From assembly GCA_024802545.1 (NCBI GenBank), contig CP103416.1, positions 2,666,001 through 2,730,000 on the forward strand: 64,000 nucleotides of DNA, in the 5' to 3' direction. Shown here piece by piece: positions 48,744 through 59,065 of the stretch (its first letter is position 1; the number at the start of each line of letters is the position of its first letter). The notes beneath the pieces were generated by a model, which made no database searches, was not told the origin of the DNA, and saw nothing but the letters and a program-made list of their open reading frames with translations. Both the position numbers and the translations under genes were made by a program. This DNA comes from SAR92 clade bacterium H455 (lineage in GTDB: Bacteria; Pseudomonadota; Gammaproteobacteria; Pseudomonadales; Porticoccaceae).

Positions 48744-49961
48744 TTAGAGAATATCGCGACCTTTATTGGCAGCAATGCGCAAACGCAGAGCGTTGAGCTT
48801 AATAAAGCCTTCAGCATCGGCCTGATTGTAAGCGCCGCCATCATCGTCAAAGGTAGCAATATTGGCATCAAATAGGCTGTCATCAGACTTGCGACCGACA
48901 ACAGAAACACTGCCCTTATAGAGCTTAACGCGCACATCACCGTTGACCGGCTCCTGACTCTGATCAATAGCCGTCTGCAACATTAGTCGCTCAGGTGCCC
49001 ACCAGTAACCGTTATAAATCAGCTTGGCGTAGCGTGGCATCAACTCATCTTTCATATGGGCAACTTCGCGATCCAGGGTGATAGATTCAATCGCACGGTG
49101 CGCCTTCATCATTACCGTGCCCGCTGGAGTCTCGTAACAGCCGCGAGATTTCATGCCCACGTAGCGGTTCTCAACTATATCCAAACGACCCACACCATGT
49201 GCGCCGGCAACCTTATTTAAATATTCAATCACTGTGGCCGGTGACATGTCTTCACCATCGATGGCAACAATGTCGCCCTTCTTAAAGCTGATGGTCATAT
49301 AGGCTGCTTCGTCAGGAGCCTGTTCCGGTGCAACAGTCCAGCGCCACATATCATCTTCGGCTTCGGACCAAGGATCTTCCAAATTGCCGCCTTCATAGGA
49401 GATATGCAGCAGGTTGGCATCCATGGAAAACGGTGATTTCTTACCGCGCTTCATCTCAACCGGAATGCTGTGCTTTTCACAGTATTCCATCAACTTGTCA
49501 CGGGAATTCAGATCCCATTCCCGCCACGGGGCAATCACTTTGATGCCTGGCTTCAGTGCATAGGCACCCAATTCAAAACGCACCTGATCGTTGCCCTTGC
49601 CAGTCGCACCATGAGAGATAGTATCGGCGCCAGTTTCGTTGGCGATTTCAATCAGGCGTTTAGCGATCAGTGGGCGAGCAATGGAAGTCCCGAGTAAATA
49701 TTCACCTTCGTAAATAGTGTTAGCACGGAACATGGGGAAGACGAAGTCTCGTGCATACTCTTCACGCAGATCATCTATATAAATTTCTTTGACGCCCAGG
49801 GCTTGAGCCTTGGCACGAGCGGGTTCGACTTCTTCACCCTGGCCAATATCGGCCGTGAAGGTAACGACTTCGCAGTTATATTCTTCTTGTAACCATTTGA
49901 CGATAACCGAGGTATCTAATCCGCCGGAGTAGGCTAAAACAACTTTATTGACTGATGACAC
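48744..49961 (-). CDS. argG: Argininosuccinate synthase
   Basis: Condenses citrulline and aspartate with ATP in arginine synthesis. The 405-residue length and motifs are standard: the PP-loop [15 protein letters not shown] (residues 9-23), [14 protein letters not shown] (citrulline/aspartate contact) and [12 protein letters not shown]. It belongs to the shorter, proteobacteria-wide argG type. It is followed by a strong terminator. Confidence 0.97.
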   Translation of the reverse strand: MSSVNKVVLAYSGGLDTSVIVKWLQEEYNCEVVTFTADIGQGEEVEPARAKAQALGVKEIYIDDLREEYARDFVFPMFRANTIYEGEYLLGTSIARPLIAKRLIEIANETGADTISHGATGKGNDQVRFELGAYALKPGIKVIAPWREWDLNSRDKLMEYCEKHSIPVEMKRGKKSPFSMDANLLHISYEGGNLEDPWSEAEDDMWRWTVAPEQAPDEAAYMTISFKKGDIVAIDGEDMSPATVIEYLNKVAGAHGVGRLDIVENRYVGMKSRGCYETPAGTVMMKAHRAIESITLDREVAHMKDELMPRYAKLIYNGYWWAPERLMLQTAIDQSQEPVNGDVRVKLYKGSVSVVGRKSDDSLFDANIATFDDDGGAYNQADAEGFIKLNALRLRIAANKGRDIL

Positions 49962-50020
49962 GTGACGTAATCCTTTGCTTGAGGTGACGAGGCGGCGATT
50001 TTACCCTAAGACCAGGCGTT

Positions 50021-50794
50021 TTAGTATGGGCTGAGGGCAGTAATATCTGCCTTGTCGAAGAGCCGTCCGCCAGCAGCGGCAAAAGCATCGAGTTCTGATT
50101 GAGTTGGAAAACTGTAATAGGCTGCGCCCTGCTGTTGCGCATCAGCGGCCAAACTCTGCCCAGCGCTCAACGTGCTCACAGCACTGAGAATCTGCTGGCA
50201 ACCGCCGACATAGAGATTGATCACATTGAGCAAGTAAGACTTTTGTCGATTTAAGGGAATTGCCGATATAGAAATAATATCCCCATTATCAATGCCGCCG
50301 TCTTGAATATAGTGCAGGGTCGAGGCGATCTGACTATCATTATTTTGCATTGCTCTAAAGGTCGCCATCACCCCGCGATAGTTGGGCAGCAGTCCGGAAT
50401 GGAGATTGATCACGCCATACTTGGGCAGGGCAATCACCGCTTCGCGAATAATCAAACCAAAGCGCACGGATATAATAAGCTCCGGTTCAGTGGCGGCAAT
50501 TCGCGCAATGCCCGCTGGAGTATTAAGCTTATTATCCAGATCAACAAACCCCTGCAACGAACAACCAGCACTCTCAGCCAACTGTTCAAAACTTGGGCGA
50601 CCATCCTCGAGTAGCTCTCTTTCAAAGGCAGCAAGTTCCATTAACGGCTCTGGTAATACTTTATCAGCACCGACCTTTTCAGAGATTAAGATCGACAGCT
50701 GATGCTGGGGCAAGTGCTCAGCCAATCCGTTAATTAGACAGCTCAGGGCAATATGGCTTGGTAAATCGCGGTTGCAGAGTAGTGTTATTTTCAT
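50021..50794 (-). CDS. Stand-alone formyltransferase-fold protein
   Basis: A 257-residue protein with the formyl-transferase Rossmann fold. The catalytic triad region reads GVINLHSGLLPNYRGV (Asn and His, with the usual HxG/P-S-LLP pattern) and the Asp is in YIQDGGIDNGDII. It resembles the catalytic domain of methionyl-tRNA formyltransferase or sugar-nucleotide formyltransferases but lacks their extra domains. I chose the ATG at 50794; the longer frame runs through the pyrC promoter and start. Substrate unknown. Confidence 0.78.
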   Translation of the reverse strand: MKITLLCNRDLPSHIALSCLINGLAEHLPQHQLSILISEKVGADKVLPEPLMELAAFERELLEDGRPSFEQLAESAGCSLQGFVDLDNKLNTPAGIARIAATEPELIISVRFGLIIREAVIALPKYGVINLHSGLLPNYRGVMATFRAMQNNDSQIASTLHYIQDGGIDNGDIISISAIPLNRQKSYLLNVINLYVGGCQQILSAVSTLSAGQSLAADAQQQGAAYYSFPTQSELDAFAAAGGRLFDKADITALSPY

Positions 50795-50888
50795 TAGTTG
50801 CTCAATTTTTACGCATACGTTCTCACAAAACCTGTCATGACACCACTGTTTCCGGTAGCATTCACCGACAACCTCGGATACGACTTTC

Positions 50889-51923
50889 ATGGACAAAATT
50901 ACCCTAACACTGCCTGACGATTGGCATCTCCATCTGCGTGACAACAGCATGCTGGCTTCGACAGTGCCCGCCGCCGCAAGAGGCTTTGGTCGCGGCATTA
51001 TTATGCCCAACCTCATGCCACCGGCGACCACCGTAGCGCAGGTCGGAGCGTACCGCGAACGTATTCTGGCGCAGCGCCCGGCAGGCTCTAACTGGGAGCC
51101 GTTGATGGTTCTCTATCTGACCGACAACACCACGGCTGATGAAATCCGCGCGGCCAAGGAATGTGGATTTATCCATGGCTGCAAATATTATCCAGCCGGG
51201 GCTACAACCAATTCCGATTCCGGTGTTACCAGTCTCAACAATATCCAAAAAGTTTTAGCGACCATGCAGGAAGTGGGCATCGTGTTGCAGTTGCACGGTG
51301 AAGTCACCGCCGGCGAGATTGATATTTTTGATCGTGAAGCGGTGTTTATCGAACGTCATCTGCGCGGACTGGTTCAGCACTACCCCAAGTTAAAAATTAT
51401 CTTTGAGCATATTACAACTCTGGAAGCCGCCGAGTTTGTCGCCACTGCAGGTGATAATGTAGCTGCAACTATTACCCCTCAGCACCTGCTCTACAATCGC
51501 AACCATATGCTGGTTGGGGGCATTAGACCGCACCTGTTTTGTCTGCCGATTTTAAAGCGCGACGTTCATCAGCACGCGCTTATTAAGGCAGCCACTAGCG
51601 GCAGCCCGAAGTTCTTTTTAGGTACCGATTCTGCGCCCCATGCACAGGATAAAAAAGAGAGTGCCTGCGGCTGTGCTGGCTGCTTTAGCCACCACGCAGC
51701 AATTGAACTCTATGCCCAGGCCTTCGAAGAGGCCGGCGCATTGGATAAGCTCGAGGGCTTTGCCAGCAAGTACGGTGCAGACTTCTATGGCCTGCCGAGA
51801 AACACCACCAGCATTACCCTAATACGCCAACCCTGGCAGCTGCCCGCAGCAATTCCGTTTGATGATTCGCAACTGATTCCTCTCGGCGCTGGTACCACTC
51901 TGAATTGGAAAATGGACCGCTAA
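50889..51923 (+). CDS. pyrC: Dihydroorotase
   Basis: Zinc amidohydrolase that closes carbamoyl-aspartate to dihydroorotate in pyrimidine synthesis. The metal-binding DWHLHLRD (residues 13-20) and the carbamylated Lys in [13 protein letters not shown] are seen, and FEHITT and LGTDSAPHA supply further ligands. It has 344 residues, the class II (E. coli-like) type. It is divergent from the formyltransferase gene, and its stop overlaps the rnt start by one base. Confidence 0.96.
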   Translation: MDKITLTLPDDWHLHLRDNSMLASTVPAAARGFGRGIIMPNLMPPATTVAQVGAYRERILAQRPAGSNWEPLMVLYLTDNTTADEIRAAKECGFIHGCKYYPAGATTNSDSGVTSLNNIQKVLATMQEVGIVLQLHGEVTAGEIDIFDREAVFIERHLRGLVQHYPKLKIIFEHITTLEAAEFVATAGDNVAATITPQHLLYNRNHMLVGGIRPHLFCLPILKRDVHQHALIKAATSGSPKFFLGTDSAPHAQDKKESACGCAGCFSHHAAIELYAQAFEEAGALDKLEGFASKYGADFYGLPRNTTSITLIRQPWQLPAAIPFDDSQLIPLGAGTTLNWKMDR

Positions 51924-52600
51924 TGGATATGTCACCGATCATCACTGAAACGGGTAATGAAGAGTATACAAACAATATTGCTCAGCGTTTTCGTGGGTTT
52001 TTGCCAGTTGTAGTAGATGTTGAAACCGGTGGTTTTAATTCTCGCACCGATGCCATGCTGGAAATTGCCGCGGTTATTCTCGAGATGGATGCTCAGGGCA
52101 ACCTCCAAATCAAAGAGACTCACAGTAAAAATATTGATCCCTTTCCCGGTGCTGTAGTTGAGAAAGCGGCGCTGGAATTTACTGGTATTGATATCTATGA
52201 TCCCGAGCGTATGCCGGAAGAAGAAGGTGAAGCACTGCGCGACATCTTCCGACCTATACGACATGAGATCAGCGCCACCGGTTGTACTCGCTCAGTGATG
52301 GTGGCCCATAACGCCCATTTTGATCTTGGCTTTGTTAACGCCGCGGTCAATAGAAATCAGATAAAACGCAACCCGTTTCATCCCTTTTCCTGTTTCGACA
52401 CCTCTACGCTCGCCGGTCTAGCCTATGGCCAAACCGTATTGGCCAAAGCCTGCCAGGCAGCGAAGATGGATTTTGATAATAAAAGTGCTCACAGCGCCCT
52501 CTATGACGCAGTGCAAACCGCAGAGCTGTTCTGCGGGATTGTGAATCGCTGGAAAGATCTTGGCGGTTGGCCTCTTGAGACCGACGCTGAGACTGAATAG
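51923..52600 (+). CDS. rnt: Ribonuclease T
   Basis: DEDD-family 3'-5' exoribonuclease that trims tRNA and stable RNA ends. Exo I is VVVDVETGGFN (about residues 29-39), Exo II AHNAHFDLGFVN, and Exo III HSALYDAVQTAELF with the His-Asp pair. Length is 225 residues from the ATG that overlaps the pyrC stop (TAATG); an ATG two codons later is also possible. Confidence 0.94.
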   Translation: MDMSPIITETGNEEYTNNIAQRFRGFLPVVVDVETGGFNSRTDAMLEIAAVILEMDAQGNLQIKETHSKNIDPFPGAVVEKAALEFTGIDIYDPERMPEEEGEALRDIFRPIRHEISATGCTRSVMVAHNAHFDLGFVNAAVNRNQIKRNPFHPFSCFDTSTLAGLAYGQTVLAKACQAAKMDFDNKSAHSALYDAVQTAELFCGIVNRWKDLGGWPLETDAETE

Positions 52601-52609
52601 CTTGTAAAC

Positions 52610-52635
52610 GAATAGCCTGTTAGTAGCGGCTATTC
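52610..52635. terminator. Hairpin between convergent rnt and the AGCS gene
   Basis: GAATAGCC (52610-52617) and GGCTATTC (52628-52635) form a perfect 8-bp stem with a 10-base loop in a 54-bp convergent gap. No strong T-run follows on either strand, so termination is plausible but unproven. Confidence 0.5.
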
Positions 52636-52654
52636 AATTCCCCCGCATTAGTCA

Positions 52655-54103
52655 CTACTGACTCTGAGCGCTCTTTCTAGCGACCCAGAAATCAGCCTTT
52701 TCAATCCCCAAAGCCTCGGGATCAAAACTCGGATCTACACCCCCATCCAATTGCTGCTCGTAGTCTTTGAGCGCCACTAGAGCCGGGCGCTGCAGAATAA
52801 TAATCGCGACAATATTTAACCAAGCCATAAGGCCTACACCCACATCACCCAGCGCCCAAGCCAGATCGGCGCTCTTTAAACCGCCATACATTACCGATGT
52901 CAGCACCAGCACTTTCAATAGATTGGCCAACCAAGGGCGATGCACCTTGCGGTTAATAAACATCACATTGGTTTCAGCAATATAGTAGTAGGCAACAATG
53001 GTGGTGAAGGCGAAAAACAACAGTGCTATAGCTAACACACTGCTACCAAAGCCGGGCATCACTGTATCAAAGGCCGCCTGCACATAGGCTGGACCCACAT
53101 CGACACCCGGCAGACCCTGATAGAGGTAAGTGCCGTCAGCGCCCTCAACATTGTAGAGACCGGTCAACAGAATCATAAAGGCTGTGGCTGAACAGATTAG
53201 CAGCGTGTCCACATAGACGGAAAAGGCCTGAACCAAACCCTGTTTAGCCGGATGGGAGACTTCTGCAGCCGCTGCTGGGTGAGGCCCACTGCCCTGCCCT
53301 GCCTCGTTGGAGTAAACACCGCGCTTAACACCCCAGGCCACGGCCATACCAATAATCGCGCCGTAACCGGCATCTAGGCCAAAGGCGCTACTGATAATCA
53401 ATTTGGTCACTGTGGGGACCATATCTATATTGAGAAATACGACGCTAAAGGCGATCAGAATATACCCGGCAGCCATTACTGGAACCACAACCTGAGCAAA
53501 GTTGGCGATGCGTTTAACGCCGCCTATAACAATCAGCGCCAGACCGACGGCCAGCACAGTCGCAGTCACCAGCGCTGGGATCTCCCAGGCGTTATTCATG
53601 GCGGCTACAATACTGTTGGCCTGAATACCCGGCAGACAAAAGCCCATGGCAATAATCGTCGCCACCGCAAAGGTCCAGGCATACCATTTTTGACCCATAG
53701 CTTTTTCAATGTAATAAGCTGGACCACCGCGGTAGCTGCCGTTGTCGTCTAGCTCTTTATAGATCTGTGCCAGAGTGGCTTCAATATAAGCCGTGGATGC
53801 GCCGAGAAACGCCACGGTCCACATCCAGAAAACCGCACCTGGACCACCGATGGCGATGGCGGTTGCGACGCCGGCAATATTACCTGTACCAACCCGGCCG
53901 GAGAGCGACATGGTCAGAGCCTGAAAAGACGAAACACCGGCCTCAGAGCTCTTCCCTTCGCGCATGATTTTTAGCATATGGCCAAAATGGCGAACTTGAA
54001 GAAAGCGCGTGCGCAGTGAAAAGTAGAGTCCGGTTCCCAGACACAGATAGATCAGTGCCGAACTCCAGATAATGCCATTGAGATAGTTAACAAATGCTTC
54101 CAC
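52655..54103 (-). CDS. Alanine/glycine:cation symporter (AGCS family)
   Basis: Sodium-coupled amino-acid transporter with about 11 helices, 482 residues. The family signatures FQALTMSLSGRVGTGNIAGV (near residues 60-79, Na+ site), GGPGAVFWMW and GVYSNEAGQGSGPHPAAAA are clear. It likely imports alanine or glycine. It is monocistronic, convergent with rnt. Confidence 0.93.
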   Translation of the reverse strand: MEAFVNYLNGIIWSSALIYLCLGTGLYFSLRTRFLQVRHFGHMLKIMREGKSSEAGVSSFQALTMSLSGRVGTGNIAGVATAIAIGGPGAVFWMWTVAFLGASTAYIEATLAQIYKELDDNGSYRGGPAYYIEKAMGQKWYAWTFAVATIIAMGFCLPGIQANSIVAAMNNAWEIPALVTATVLAVGLALIVIGGVKRIANFAQVVVPVMAAGYILIAFSVVFLNIDMVPTVTKLIISSAFGLDAGYGAIIGMAVAWGVKRGVYSNEAGQGSGPHPAAAAEVSHPAKQGLVQAFSVYVDTLLICSATAFMILLTGLYNVEGADGTYLYQGLPGVDVGPAYVQAAFDTVMPGFGSSVLAIALLFFAFTTIVAYYYIAETNVMFINRKVHRPWLANLLKVLVLTSVMYGGLKSADLAWALGDVGVGLMAWLNIVAIIILQRPALVALKDYEQQLDGGVDPSFDPEALGIEKADFWVARKSAQSQ

Positions 54104-54186
54104 AATTAATCCCTATTATTTTTGTTACCGTCTAATCACGGCGTTTATTTTTCTATCGATTAACAGCGCTCAAATCAAAGCTGGCA

Positions 54187-55167
54187 CTAGTCGAGCGCCT
54201 CGCGATCAGCTGAAGCAAAAATATCGTCGAAACCGACAATAAAATCATCTGCAGATTCTGCACCGGCGAACTGCAACGCAGGAACCTCGAGACCAGAGAA
54301 ATAATCCGGATAGGGAGAAAATTCACCCCAGCCTCTCATCTGGGCGGTGATACTAACAATAATGATCAACATTACAAAGCAGAGGGAGGAAATCCAGCGC
54401 TGGCGCGGCAACATGTTTGTCGCCAAGGCAAAATTAGCTGAGAGCAATAGTGCCAAAAGCAGCAGTGCATTGATTGGCGACAGAATCATTGCAACCATCT
54501 CAGTGCCGGCGTTATAGGCCAACATCCCGATAAGCCAATCTGCCAGAGAATAGACCAAGCCGGCTAGCAGAATTAAACAGTAGTGACTTAAGAACTGGCT
54601 CTCATTACGCAAAAAACGACCCAAGGCTCCCCAGAACAGGGCCAGAAATAGCAGCACAGCCTGAGTGCCCAAAATGATCGAGAAAACATTTTTCCACTGC
54701 CACTCAACAAAACTACTGGAATAGAGCGCAGCAATCTCCACAGTTAGACTAATCAGAAATAGCGGCAACCAAATAGACAGTCGATTTAACTTGCCAGCAT
54801 CCCGCTCTAAGTGATGGAGCTCTTTAGCAGCATCCACTGGATGACTGTCAGAAACAATCCGCAGCCTAGTGCGACCAACTTTTATCTCTGCGCCCTCACC
54901 AAGAACTATTGTTGAGTCGGAATCGAGCAACTGAGCACCAGACGAGCGAGGGTTTTTAACAACCTCAACGCCATTAAGTGTCTGTAGGTCCGTCAATTGC
55001 CAGCCATCTTCAACTGCATCGAGACGCAGATGATTCGACGAAATATGAACGTCATCGAGAACCACATCATTCTGGTAGCTACGACCTACGGTGGCTGAGT
55101 TGCCCTCAACGGTGAAATAGCGCTGACGTTTGCCACCCCAGCCGAGCAGTTCAATAATTACCGCCAT
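54187..55167 (-). CDS. FHA-domain membrane protein
   Basis: A 326-residue protein with an N-terminal cytoplasmic forkhead-associated domain (about residues 17-95, with GRSYQND...VHISSNHLRL carrying the phosphothreonine-binding Arg/Ser/His). A linker and about six hydrophobic segments (about 125-275) precede a short acidic tail. It may bind a phosphorylated partner at the inner membrane. It overlaps the upstream protease gene by 10 bp, so the two are probably made together. No kinase gene is nearby. Confidence 0.82.
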   Translation of the reverse strand: MAVIIELLGWGGKRQRYFTVEGNSATVGRSYQNDVVLDDVHISSNHLRLDAVEDGWQLTDLQTLNGVEVVKNPRSSGAQLLDSDSTIVLGEGAEIKVGRTRLRIVSDSHPVDAAKELHHLERDAGKLNRLSIWLPLFLISLTVEIAALYSSSFVEWQWKNVFSIILGTQAVLLFLALFWGALGRFLRNESQFLSHYCLILLAGLVYSLADWLIGMLAYNAGTEMVAMILSPINALLLLALLLSANFALATNMLPRQRWISSLCFVMLIIIVSITAQMRGWGEFSPYPDYFSGLEVPALQFAGAESADDFIVGFDDIFASADREALD

Positions 55168-56495
55168 TGCGCCACTCCCATAAACTTCCGCGCGTAGGCT
55201 TTAGCATTATCGCGACCGACACCTGCTAGGGTGAAATGACTAATAAAAGCAGCCCGGGCATCATCCACTGTGCCCTGTAGAAACATCACATCGTAGAGCT
55301 GTGGATAGTCTTTGTAAGCTCGGGCACAAAACACCGCCTTAGTTTTGCGCTGGGGCTGTGCCTCGAGGTTATTCACTGCAACAAATTCGGTATCGCACTG
55401 ATAGTCACCCACATCTTTTTCACTGACCTTATTGCCCGCAGCGAAATCACTAAATAACCTTTTATAGTAAGTGTAAAACTGCAGGGGATTAAGTTTGCCC
55501 GCTTCCAGCCAAAAGAACTGATGCTCAATTACACCGCTGCTAAATTTTTCATTCAAATAAATATTATCTTCACTGCGACAGGTGCGATCGGCACTGAGCA
55601 ATTGGGCTTTTTCGGAACTTCTGTTAGATCCGCCCCAACACCTAAAAAAAGGTGACAGCTCGTTGACCACTGTGGCTTTACCCAGAGCAATAGTGGGCCA
55701 GTCCAGAGAGAGCATTTGAGCGAATTTTTTCTCCTGATCCGCAAGCAGCTGTTGGCCGATTCGCAACGCCATATTGTCCAAGCCCTGCCCGCGCAATTGA
55801 TACTCGGCGATCAAATGTTGCAGAGCCGTAACCGGCACCAGAAAACTGACCTGATTGCCTGCAGTGGAAACATTGATGCCCACCACTTCGCCGGCTTGAT
55901 TGAGAGTTGGCCCGCCGCTCATTCCCGAATTGAGCGAACCAGTGAAATGCACCCGCGGATGATAGCTGGTTTGATTAATGCCATTGTAGGTTCCAGGCAC
56001 CACGGTCAGCCCCAAATCCAGCGGATTGCCCAGAGCATAGACTGGCACGCCTATGGCTGACTCAGCTGCAGCCAGTGGCAGCACCGCAGCGATCTGGCTA
56101 CTGGCCTGATTACTCACCTGACTATTAATCTGAACCAGGGCCAAGTCATTGACCACGTCCACATCAACCAGGTTAAGGCTGCCAGCCGCTCCACTGGCAC
56201 TGAGATATTCAATGCGGTATTGCTCTGGCTTGCTAGCGGCTATCTGTACCACATGATAATTAGTCGCGACCAGGCCGCTATCGTTGACCACAAAGCCTGA
56301 GCCAATGGCGCTCTTGCTACCGGAGGTAATATCAATAATTCTGATTTGCAGGATGCCTGCTTTATTATCGGCAAACAGTGCGCGCGCACTGTTGCTTTGA
56401 GCAAAGACCGCGGAGGGGAACATCAGTAACAAAACCATTAGCAAAAAAGCTAACGAGATAACGTCGGGCTGCCGTCTATTTCTATTGATAATCAA
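55158..56495 (-). CDS. Secreted trypsin-like serine protease
   Basis: Chymotrypsin-fold protease exported to the periplasm, 445 residues. A signal peptide (SLAFLLMVLLLMFPSAVFA) is followed by the catalytic His in ATNYHVV, Asp in VNDLALVQI and Ser in NSGMSGGPTLN (HtrA-like spacing). There is no recognisable PDZ domain; the C-terminal 200 residues hold several Cys residues (CWGG, CRSEDN, CDTEF, CARAY) and are unfamiliar. It overlaps the FHA gene by 10 bp, suggesting a linked function. Confidence 0.83.
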   Translation of the reverse strand: MIINRNRRQPDVISLAFLLMVLLLMFPSAVFAQSNSARALFADNKAGILQIRIIDITSGSKSAIGSGFVVNDSGLVATNYHVVQIAASKPEQYRIEYLSASGAAGSLNLVDVDVVNDLALVQINSQVSNQASSQIAAVLPLAAAESAIGVPVYALGNPLDLGLTVVPGTYNGINQTSYHPRVHFTGSLNSGMSGGPTLNQAGEVVGINVSTAGNQVSFLVPVTALQHLIAEYQLRGQGLDNMALRIGQQLLADQEKKFAQMLSLDWPTIALGKATVVNELSPFFRCWGGSNRSSEKAQLLSADRTCRSEDNIYLNEKFSSGVIEHQFFWLEAGKLNPLQFYTYYKRLFSDFAAGNKVSEKDVGDYQCDTEFVAVNNLEAQPQRKTKAVFCARAYKDYPQLYDVMFLQGTVDDARAAFISHFTLAGVGRDNAKAYARKFMGVAQWR

Positions 56496-56727
56496 TCTGC
56501 AGCTCCTATCATGATCGGGCGATATGCTTTCAAAATATGCCCAATATTAACAGTGCTGGGCAGAGTCGCGTAGCTATTTGTATCGAGGCCGCGGTAAAAT
56601 AATGTTTTCTCTGAGGATCGGCTTGTCAAACTAGTGGGTAGCTCTAGTTATGGCGTTGAGGTATTAGGTTGATCTTTTTTCAACCACCTCTATTGATTCC
56701 CATCACCGCAACAGGAAACCCGAACAA

Positions 56728-58998
56728 ATGAGCGACTCCTTCAAAGATAGTGCCCTTAAATATCACACCCACCCAACCCCCGGTAAGTTAGAGATTCGTC
56801 CAACCAAACCTCTAGCCAATAAGCGTGATTTATCGCTCGCCTATTCTCCCGGTGTTGCGCACGCCTGTGAGTTAATTGTCGAAAACCCCACCGAAGTCGC
56901 CTCGGTCACTGCCCGGGGCAATCTGGTGGCTGTGATTACTAATGGCACTGCTGTGCTGGGTCTGGGCAATATTGGCCCACTGGCGTCAAAGCCGGTAATG
57001 GAAGGCAAGGCAGTACTGTTTAAGAAGTTTGCCAATATCGATGTCTTTGATATTGAAGTAGACGAAACCGATGTGGATAAGCTGGTGGATATTATCGCTT
57101 CTCTAGAGCCAACCTTTGGCGGCATTAACCTTGAAGATATCAAGGCACCCGAATGTTTTATGGTGGAGAAAAAACTCCGCGAGCGCATGAAGATTCCGGT
57201 TTTTCACGACGATCAACACGGCACCGCCATTGTTGCCGCCGCTGCTATTTACAACGGCCTGCGCATAGTGGATAAAAAGTTTGAAGACGTAAAGCTTGTG
57301 GTCTCAGGTGCTGGCGCTGCCAGTATCGCCTGTGTCGACCTGCTGGTAAGCATGGGTCTGCAGAAGAAGAATGTGCGCATGATCGATCGCACCGGTGTGA
57401 TTTATGCCGGCCGCAAGGAGGGTATGAACCCTTGGAAGCAAGACTATGCAGTAGAAACCAGCGATCGCACTATTGACGATGCTATCGAAGGTGCCGATCT
57501 GTTTATGGGCCTCTCAGGACCGGGCGTATTAAACGGCGAGTTGCTGAAGAAAATGGGTCCAAAACCCATTATTCTCGCCATGTCCAACCCGATTCCAGAG
57601 ATCATGCCAGAAGAAGCCATGGCCGCTCGGCCCGACGCAATTTTGGCCACGGGTCGCTCTGACTATCCCAATCAGGTAAACAATGTTCTGTGCTTCCCGT
57701 TTATTTTCCGCGGTGCATTGGACTGCGGTGCCTCGACCATTAATGAAGAGATGAAAATGGCCGCGGTTCGTGCCATTGCCGATCTGGCCACTATGGAAAC
57801 CTCAGATGTGGTGGCTGCGGCCTATGCCGATGAAGCGCTGAAATTTGGCCCTGAATATCTGATTCCCAAAGCCTTTGATCCACGCCTGATTGAAGTGGTC
57901 CCTATGGCCGTGGTTAAAGCAGCCATGGAAAGCGGCGTAGCTACGCGTCCCATAGAAGACTTAGAAGCCTATCGCCAGACTCTTAATGAGTTTGTTAATC
58001 AGGCTGGGCTGTTTATGCAGCCAATTATTGAGATGGCGAAAAAAGCCCCGGCGCGCATTGTCTATGCCGAAGGGGAAAACGACGATGTGCTGTTAGCTGT
58101 GCAAGCAGTATTGGATGAGCAAATCGCCAAGCCTATCTTGGTTGGCCGTCGCCTGGGTATGGAACAAAAGATTGACCGACTGGGTCTGCGTATCGACCTC
58201 GACAAAGACGTAGAAATATTTGATCCCAGCGATAATGACCACCACGAACAGTATGCGGCGTTTTATCACGAGAGCGTCGGCCGTCATGGTGTCTCAGTGG
58301 ATGCAGCGCGCAAGATTATGCGTGATGACCAAACTGCCATAGCCGCAGTGATGGTTGCCCGCGGCGAGGCCGATGGCCTTATCTGTGGCAAGGTAGGTCG
58401 CTTCGATTTCCATCTCCGCGAGATCATGCATCTGCTCGGCCCTTCCCACAAAGAGCAGCTGGTCTCATCTGCTGCTGTATTGTTGATGCCAGATGGTCCG
58501 CTGTTTTTGGCGGATACCGCGATGAATGTGGATCCCACCGCCGAGGAACTGGTAAAGATTACTGAAGCCAGTATCGATCTAGTGAAGCGTTTTGGTATTG
58601 AACCTAAGGTGGCACTGCTGTCCCACTCAAACTTTGGTACCGCCAATACTGCCTCGGCGCGGAAAATGCGCCTAGCCAGTGAACTGTTGCAGCAAGCTCA
58701 TCCAGAGCTGGAAATTGATGGTGAGATGCATGTGCTAAGTGCCTTAAATCCGAAATTGCGCAAAACCATATATTCCAAATCAAACCTCAAGGGACGAGCC
58801 AATGTCTTGGTGATGCCTAATTTGGATGCGGCGAATATAGCCATGGGATTGATTCGATCTCTGACCGATGCCCTACTGATCGGGCCGCTCATCAATGGCT
58901 TCAGTAAGCCAGCGCATATTGTTATTCCGTCGGTGTCTTCACGGGGTATCTTTAATATGACGGCATTAACCGTTGCGGATATTCAGCATAGTAAGTAG
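56728..58998 (+). CDS. maeB: NADP-dependent malic enzyme with phosphotransacetylase-like domain
   Basis: Oxidative decarboxylation of malate to pyruvate with NADP reduction. 756 residues in two parts: a malic enzyme domain ([27 protein letters not shown], the nucleotide-binding [13 protein letters not shown], then MSNPIPEI) and a phosphate acetyl/butyryltransferase-like domain from about residue 430, which is regulatory in known MaeB proteins. A strong terminator follows. Confidence 0.96.
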   Translation: MSDSFKDSALKYHTHPTPGKLEIRPTKPLANKRDLSLAYSPGVAHACELIVENPTEVASVTARGNLVAVITNGTAVLGLGNIGPLASKPVMEGKAVLFKKFANIDVFDIEVDETDVDKLVDIIASLEPTFGGINLEDIKAPECFMVEKKLRERMKIPVFHDDQHGTAIVAAAAIYNGLRIVDKKFEDVKLVVSGAGAASIACVDLLVSMGLQKKNVRMIDRTGVIYAGRKEGMNPWKQDYAVETSDRTIDDAIEGADLFMGLSGPGVLNGELLKKMGPKPIILAMSNPIPEIMPEEAMAARPDAILATGRSDYPNQVNNVLCFPFIFRGALDCGASTINEEMKMAAVRAIADLATMETSDVVAAAYADEALKFGPEYLIPKAFDPRLIEVVPMAVVKAAMESGVATRPIEDLEAYRQTLNEFVNQAGLFMQPIIEMAKKAPARIVYAEGENDDVLLAVQAVLDEQIAKPILVGRRLGMEQKIDRLGLRIDLDKDVEIFDPSDNDHHEQYAAFYHESVGRHGVSVDAARKIMRDDQTAIAAVMVARGEADGLICGKVGRFDFHLREIMHLLGPSHKEQLVSSAAVLLMPDGPLFLADTAMNVDPTAEELVKITEASIDLVKRFGIEPKVALLSHSNFGTANTASARKMRLASELLQQAHPELEIDGEMHVLSALNPKLRKTIYSKSNLKGRANVLVMPNLDAANIAMGLIRSLTDALLIGPLINGFSKPAHIVIPSVSSRGIFNMTALTVADIQHSK

Positions 58999-59020
58999 AT
59001 ATGTTATTAGCGTTACAGGG

Positions 59021-59048
59021 GGCTAGCTCGTATGAGCTAGCCTTTTTT
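59021..59048 (+). terminator. Strong intrinsic terminator after maeB
   Basis: GGCTAGCTC (59021-59029) and GAGCTAGCC (59034-59042) form a perfect 9-bp stem with loop GTAT, followed by six T residues, 22 bp past the stop. Confidence 0.92.
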
Positions 59049-59065
59049 ATATCAATTTTCTCAGA

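Noticed and set aside
50795-51031. N-terminal extension of the formyltransferase frame to 51031
   Set aside because: It runs antisense through the pyrC start and is unlike any formyltransferase. MKITLLCNRD at 50794 is the natural start.
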